Shown piece after piece: positions 16,998 through 21,301 of a DNA stretch of 21,301 bases; the first letter of the stretch is position 1, and every line of letters begins with the position of its first letter. The notes under the pieces were generated by a model. That model was not told the origin of the DNA and searched no databases. It saw only the letters and a list, made by a program, of their open reading frames with translations. Source of the stretch: Asterionellopsis glacialis. Taxonomy: Eukaryota; Bacillariophyta; Plagiogrammaphyceae; Rhaphoneidales; Asterionellopsidaceae. The DNA lies in assembly GCA_014885115.2 (NCBI GenBank), contig WKLE02005256.1:1-21301 (forward strand), given 5' to 3'. The position numbers and the translations under genes are program-made.

Positions 16998-19832
16998 TCA
17001 TCTTTTTCCATAGTGATGGTGGTTTAGAGGAATAGGTTTCTTTTTAAACAAGTCATTCAAGTGGTCCGACGACTTTCTCTCTTCATCCCGGACCAAACTT
17101 CGACTTGTAGTGGTGGATGGCTTACTGCTATCAAATAAATTACTCAAGTATTCTGCTTTCTTTCCAACTCGTTTACTATTTGAAGTTTTTGATGATGAGA
17201 CTGACCGATTAGCGATAGCACCTGTTTCACTTACATCTACATCTTCGTTACTCTTTTTATTTGCTCGTCGACCATGAGTACTATGCATGGGTGTTTCACT
17301 TTCATCAATATCCTCATTAGTGTTGTCAAGAGATTTTTTCGATGACGACCTTCTAAGAGCTCGTTGACGAGACGCCGATAGTTCTGGTGCAGTAGATGAA
17401 GATTCATTGCTATCTTTTTGGAGTTTGCTGGCTTCACTTAACAATTGATGTAAAGAGGTCGAGCTTTGGGAAGGCTCTTCCTTTTTGTTTGACAGGCTTG
17501 ATGATGGTTTGCTCTTGGTGTTATGTTCTTTGCTCTGGTCAGATGGTGACCTTTTACCGGAGAAGGAAGAAGAATTGTGGCGATGCTTTGTCTTTGACGA
17601 TGTTTTCTTTTCACCAAAATATGTTTCTTGTGAAGCTTTTCTGGAACGTGATTTGGATTTGCGGCTAGAAGTTACTCTCTCCTGACCTGAAGTCGAGGTG
17701 GATGGCTGGTGGTCCCGTCGGTGTTTTTTTTCTTTGAACGAAATTTCAATCAAGTGCTGGTCATCTCCAACAGATACCGGTCTCCTTGTTTGGGATTTTC
17801 TCCCTAGTGTACCAACACCTTTGTTGGTCTTAGGTGTAATTTGAGCCTGGATGAGAGACCGCTCCTTTGATTCTGCATATTTCTTCTCCTTTTCTGCCCG
17901 GATGTACCTAGACAAATTTTTTAGACTATCTCTTCTATGACGTACGTCCTCTTTGGATTTCTTGGTTCCGCCACCCTGGCCAACATCACGGGTAACAGGC
18001 TCTTCTTCTACCTTTTTTGAATCGTCTCGTAGATAGTAGTCGTAGGACCTATCATCATCTTCAAGCTTCCCTTTCGAGGAACGAAAGTACAACTCTGAAA
18101 TATGTGGAGTTGATTGAAAGGAAGAAAAATTTTCCTCAGGTTTTTCTTCAAAGCCTTGCTGACCCATTTCAGTTTTTGGGATATCTTTGGATCCACCATC
18201 ACTTTCCAACCTGGTTCGTGATTTCTTGTTGCCTGATTTCCTACTACTTGAGTTTTCAGGATAGAAAGAACGTGGACCACGATCAGATACAGAAATGTTT
18301 TTTGTTAATGCTTGGGCGGCCTTACTTCTACGGAGATGACCGTGACTTTTTGAGTCGTCATTTTTTGACTCCTCATTCATTTGGTGTCTAGTCTTCGTTT
18401 CGTCGTGACGGGATCTATGCAAGCTGCCGTCAGACTTTGACACAGGGAGATGATTTTGCAGACTTTTCGATGATCGACGTTTGATAGTTCGGTCAAGGCC
18501 ACGTGATTCTGGAAACGCCTTGGTATCTCGGTATTCTTGCACACTTTTTGAAGAGTGACTGTGAAGATCAGATGAATCAAGCACTTCAATCATTTTTGAT
18601 GATCGACCTTTTGACTCGTTCTTTAAGTGTTCACGCTTGTGTGAGCCTCTTTTGTCCTGATCTTCCTCTTCTACGTTATGCTTGGAAATACTTCTTGACT
18701 TCTTGTGTACTGTATGGTCATCGTGTTCGCTATTATTTCTAGACTGGATATCATCGAAGAAAGAAGATGATGAGCTCAAGGAATCAATATCACTGACATA
18801 TTTTGAAGCAACAGTGGTATTATCTTGCCCTTCTGCGGGTTTCTCGGTATCTTGAGACCATCGTGCTTTTGACCGCCTTTTAAGCTCAACTTCTGTTTCT
18901 ATCTTTTGATGATGTGATCGGTGCGACGACTTCTTTTCCCTGGAATGGGAAAAATCACTATGGGTGCTCTTCATCTCGGAGTCGACTTGGTCATCTTTGG
19001 AATCAAATGAAATGAAAGAGTTATCATCATGAGAATCCCGTGAAGCATTGCAGCTTTTCTTTTTCTCTTCCTTCTTACTGCGTGTGGTGCACTTCTTTTT
19101 AGAATTGACCCGGTCATCTTTAGAATCAAATGAAATAAAAGAGTCATTATCTTGGTGATCTCTGGAAGAAGCGTAGGATTTCTTTTCCCGTGCCTTGTTC
19201 TTGCTTCTAGATGATTTGTTTGTTTCGGAGCCTCGTTTTCGCGAAGCTTTGCTGTGTTCAACTGCTAATTCCCTCTTCTGATAAGCATAAGAACGACTAG
19301 ATGGCTTACCACCCTCATTTCGAGATTTGGCCTGTTCAATTACGGAATCAAGAGAAGAAATGGAATCTTCGTTCTGGTAATCTCTTGAACCGTCAAGGTT
19401 CGCAGAGTCACATGTATGGTGATCATGATCATAGTCATGGCTACTGGCTACAAAGCAACCTTCATCTGTCTCTATGGCTGTGTTTATAGAGTTTCTTCTA
19501 TTATATTTACGGCAGTCATCGGCGTCTTCGCGTCGACTATTTAAGGAAGACCTTCGAGAAGCTGCTTTTCCAACAGATTTGACTATTTTGCTTAGTAGAC
19601 CCTTTTTCTTCCTACGCTTTTGCTGGTTGCCAAAGTTGCCACTTACATGGCTAAGACTGCTTACGCTCGAAGCATCCTCGTCGTACCCACCAATTTGGAG
19701 ATTTTCAAATTCGTCGCGTGGTAATCGAAGGTCTGCATCATGTCGGGACCTTTTGTACATTGCTTTTGCAGGGTCTTTGGCATGCATGTTGCAAGCTCGA
19801 CTTAGCTTCCTATCAGATTCGTAGGCATACAT
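16998..19832 (-). CDS. Large Ser/Lys/Arg-rich, mostly disordered protein
   Basis: The 944-residue protein is intronless and I do not recognise its family. Composition is dominated by Ser, Lys, Arg, Asp, Glu and His, with no signal peptide or membrane span, so it is probably intrinsically disordered. The N-terminus has an ordered-looking patch (LPRDEFENLQIGGYDEDASS, 37-56), then KRRKKKGLLSKIVKSVGKA (72-90), which would form a basic amphipathic helix. Four diverged acidic/Ser repeats follow, around SRDYQNEDSISSLDS, SRDHQDNDSFISFDS, SRDSHDDNSFISFDS and SDIDSLSSSSSFFDD. Two NED(I/V)D-SET units lie nearer the end. The C-terminus carries two similar short motifs, YLSNLFDSSKP and HLNDLFKKKP. A nuclear, RNA-associated or scaffold role would fit such a composition but is not shown. 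A single continuous 2.8-kb frame with ordered repeats makes a real gene likely. It converges on the CHAT-STAND gene. Confidence 0.75.
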   Translation of the reverse strand: MYAYESDRKLSRACNMHAKDPAKAMYKRSRHDADLRLPRDEFENLQIGGYDEDASSVSSLSHVSGNFGNQQKRRKKKGLLSKIVKSVGKAASRRSSLNSRREDADDCRKYNRRNSINTAIETDEGCFVASSHDYDHDHHTCDSANLDGSRDYQNEDSISSLDSVIEQAKSRNEGGKPSSRSYAYQKRELAVEHSKASRKRGSETNKSSRSKNKAREKKSYASSRDHQDNDSFISFDSKDDRVNSKKKCTTRSKKEEKKKSCNASRDSHDDNSFISFDSKDDQVDSEMKSTHSDFSHSREKKSSHRSHHQKIETEVELKRRSKARWSQDTEKPAEGQDNTTVASKYVSDIDSLSSSSSFFDDIQSRNNSEHDDHTVHKKSRSISKHNVEEEDQDKRGSHKREHLKNESKGRSSKMIEVLDSSDLHSHSSKSVQEYRDTKAFPESRGLDRTIKRRSSKSLQNHLPVSKSDGSLHRSRHDETKTRHQMNEESKNDDSKSHGHLRRSKAAQALTKNISVSDRGPRSFYPENSSSRKSGNKKSRTRLESDGGSKDIPKTEMGQQGFEEKPEENFSSFQSTPHISELYFRSSKGKLEDDDRSYDYYLRDDSKKVEEEPVTRDVGQGGGTKKSKEDVRHRRDSLKNLSRYIRAEKEKKYAESKERSLIQAQITPKTNKGVGTLGRKSQTRRPVSVGDDQHLIEISFKEKKHRRDHQPSTSTSGQERVTSSRKSKSRSRKASQETYFGEKKTSSKTKHRHNSSSFSGKRSPSDQSKEHNTKSKPSSSLSNKKEEPSQSSTSLHQLLSEASKLQKDSNESSSTAPELSASRQRALRRSSSKKSLDNTNEDIDESETPMHSTHGRRANKKSNEDVDVSETGAIANRSVSSSKTSNSKRVGKKAEYLSNLFDSSKPSTTTSRSLVRDEERKSSDHLNDLFKKKPIPLNHHHYGKR
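18990..19390 (-). repeat. Diverged Ser/Asp-rich repeats in the disordered protein
   Basis: Two close copies of DSFISFDSKDD and NSFISFDSKDD (around 19100-19180 and 18990-19050) and a weaker copy, NEDSISSLDS, around 19340-19390 recur with intervening basic stretches. The alternation of acidic/Ser and basic blocks gives a charge-patterned chain. Confidence 0.75.
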
Positions 19833-20700
19833 ATCCCATGGGGAGTAATTGAGCTCCTAAATCAACCGACTGTGCACTATATGACGTTCGAGAGGGAGTC
19901 GGTGTGCCCGTAGACAATGCCTTTTTTGTAACGGGATGCCCTTGTTGCGCTTTACTGAAGACTCGATCTTACAGTAGTATCTCAAAATGATATCGAACCT
20001 ATTAAAATATTATTGAGTACCTGGTACATAGTTGCACAGACATGACGCCGGAACTGGTCCTTACTACTTATTCATCGATTGCATGCAACAGATCACTTGA
20101 AAGAGGAAAACTTTTGTCATGAACAATGAGGGAATGAAATGTCATACCATCGTTAATCGACCTCTTTACCTAGTAATTAAATCAACGACAGACAACATTA
20201 TTGTACATTTACTATCTACACTGTGCTAATTAAGAGGATAAAACATACATGTGGGCAAATTTTCTCTCAAACAGGTATAGTACATAAGTATATTTTCTTT
20301 TTATATAAGAAAAAAGAAGTAGGCCCATCAATATCTGTACGCATACTAAATTACCCGTATGTAGAAACATACTGCACTATACTTATCTTGATAGTGGTAC
20401 CGCTTGCTCTATGATATCCACCAATTCTTGAACAAACAATTAACGTAATATTTACAAAAGTTGAGATACAGACGACTCGGGAATCTAATTAAAGGATATT
20501 TACAATTAATGGTCAATACAACTAAAAAATATTGGTTTCCGTAGGTCAATTGATATTTCTCAGAAATTCGAGGTAGGGTATCTACATTACGTCATTAATG
20601 ATTAACAGAGATCCTATGCAGTCATTACAAGTTTTTGGTCACTCTATCTTAAGAGCATTATTCTTAGTAATGTAGGTTCCCATCAAGCAACAGATATATA

Positions 20701-21180
20701 GGTAGGTACGTGGTGCTACCAGGTACACAATTACCATATACTGTACTCTAACTCTGTTCTTTTAGTGGTTTATGTATCTGGGTACGTAACTGGGTACCAC
20801 CTACCTGTGTACCTGTACACAGCTTACCGGTACGTGTTTTCGGTATTTCGGACTACTTGGTACCTGGTGGTACAATACAATTACTGTACCTTTCAGGTCT
20901 TACCTGGTACACCAGGTGAAGAAAAACAAAAAATCATAATTGTAACCTGCCTGTAACTTTGTACAGTACAGGACAGGAACCAGAAGAAAGAATTCCTAAA
21001 TTTGTGAAATAATAATTCCACGCACAATAATTATTTTTAGTAATGTTAGACCCCTACCTGTACTAGCACTCCATGTTCGAATGTTCCATGTTATCCAGGT
21101 ACCTTCCTGATGTATTGACATCTGGTAATTGGGTATCCAGATACAGTCTAATTCTTTTTAATTGCACCCCTGGTACTAGG
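20701..21180. repeat. Second cluster of TACCTGGTA / GGTACC words
   Basis: Exact 9-bp words lie at 20717-20725 and 20901-20909, with many near matches (20793, 20806, 20860, 21056, 21096, 21171). At 20902-20917 two opposed copies form ACCTGG-TACA-CCAGGT, a small hairpin. One further exact copy lies outside the cluster at 20018-20026. Confidence 0.75.
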
Positions 21181-21240
21181 TAAACCGTTAGGTTATATGT
21201 AGTTGGTAGTCCTATGATATGACTACTGTAGAGTGCTAGG

Positions 21241-21269
21241 AAGTCTCCCACGATTGTAGTGGGAGGCTT
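21241..21269. repeat. 11-bp inverted repeat (hairpin) with 7-nt loop
   Basis: AAGTCTCCCAC at 21241-21251 pairs with GTGGGAGGCTT at 21259-21269. Ten of eleven pairs are Watson-Crick, and the eleventh becomes a G-U pair if transcribed. The loop is GATTGTA. It could be an RNA hairpin, a terminus of a small element, or chance; no gene adjoins it in this window. Confidence 0.7.
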
Positions 21270-21301
21270 GTATGGGTGTATTGTTGTCTTCTTTTCTAAG
21301 T

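Larger units (their letters stand above)
19833..21301. other. Gene-free terminal spacer
   Basis: No coding sequence longer than about 65 residues and none with recognisable features is present in these 1469 bp. The first few hundred bases should hold the promoter of the disordered-protein gene. The middle is AT-rich (20220-20660). The right part carries the second cluster of GGTACC/CCTGGTA words and ends with a hairpin. No tRNA was recognised on either strand. Confidence 0.6.

Noticed and set aside
20223..20956. Two short + strand frames of 63 residues in the terminal spacer
   Set aside because: They run through AT-rich and repeated-word sequence, show no recognisable motif and are of a length common by chance.

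Overview
The window looks like nuclear DNA of a diatom (stramenopile alga). Evidence: short GT-AG introns; an N-terminus on the cold-shock protein (signal peptide, then A-YAP) that fits the ASAFAP-type bipartite plastid presequence; a full-length eukaryotic PRMT5; mostly intronless, strand-mixed genes with 0.3-1.5 kb gaps; and a mariner-like transposon relic. No rRNA, tRNA, CRISPR array or bacterial-style operon was seen. The genus cannot be named from this sequence alone.

Layout. 1-2117: decayed mariner-like (plant-type, DD39D-like) transposase, + strand, with three stop codons in the conserved part plus a fourth near its start, two frameshifts and a probable 89-nt intron. 2118-2824: spacer. 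2825-5012 (+): two-exon gene for a predicted plastid-targeted cold-shock-domain protein with a 31-residue repeat array, a glycine-zipper segment and a coiled-coil tail. It converges on PRMT5 (5333-7498, -), the type II arginine methyltransferase, with all catalytic landmarks present. After a 1 kb spacer come two related secreted/multi-pass membrane proteins in tandem on the - strand (8484-9671 and 10215-11504). Both have a signal peptide, an RGG motif about 78-80 residues in, a Ser-rich linker and about 6-7 membrane segments. The first lacks the acidic tail of the second because of an apparent 1-nt deletion. A 1.3 kb divergent spacer, dense in a CCTGGTA word, separates the second paralogue from a 1161-residue + strand protein (12841-16326). 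That protein combines a CHAT (caspase-like) protease domain, a STAND/NB-ARC-like P-loop NTPase and UVR-like helical hairpins, followed by a disordered basic tail. It converges on a 944-residue, Ser/Lys/Arg-rich, mostly disordered protein (16998-19832, -). The last 1.47 kb holds no gene, a second cluster of the TACCTGGTA-type word, and a strong hairpin at 21241-21269.

Most notable: the CHAT-STAND protein has the architecture of an NLR-like/caspase-like signalling protein but has coiled UVR-like hairpins instead of the usual LRR, TPR or WD repeats. A 9-bp word (TACCTGGTA or its complement) occurs nine times in the window, always between genes. No shared pathway among the genes can be shown from sequence; any functional link between the CHAT protein and its neighbours is speculation.
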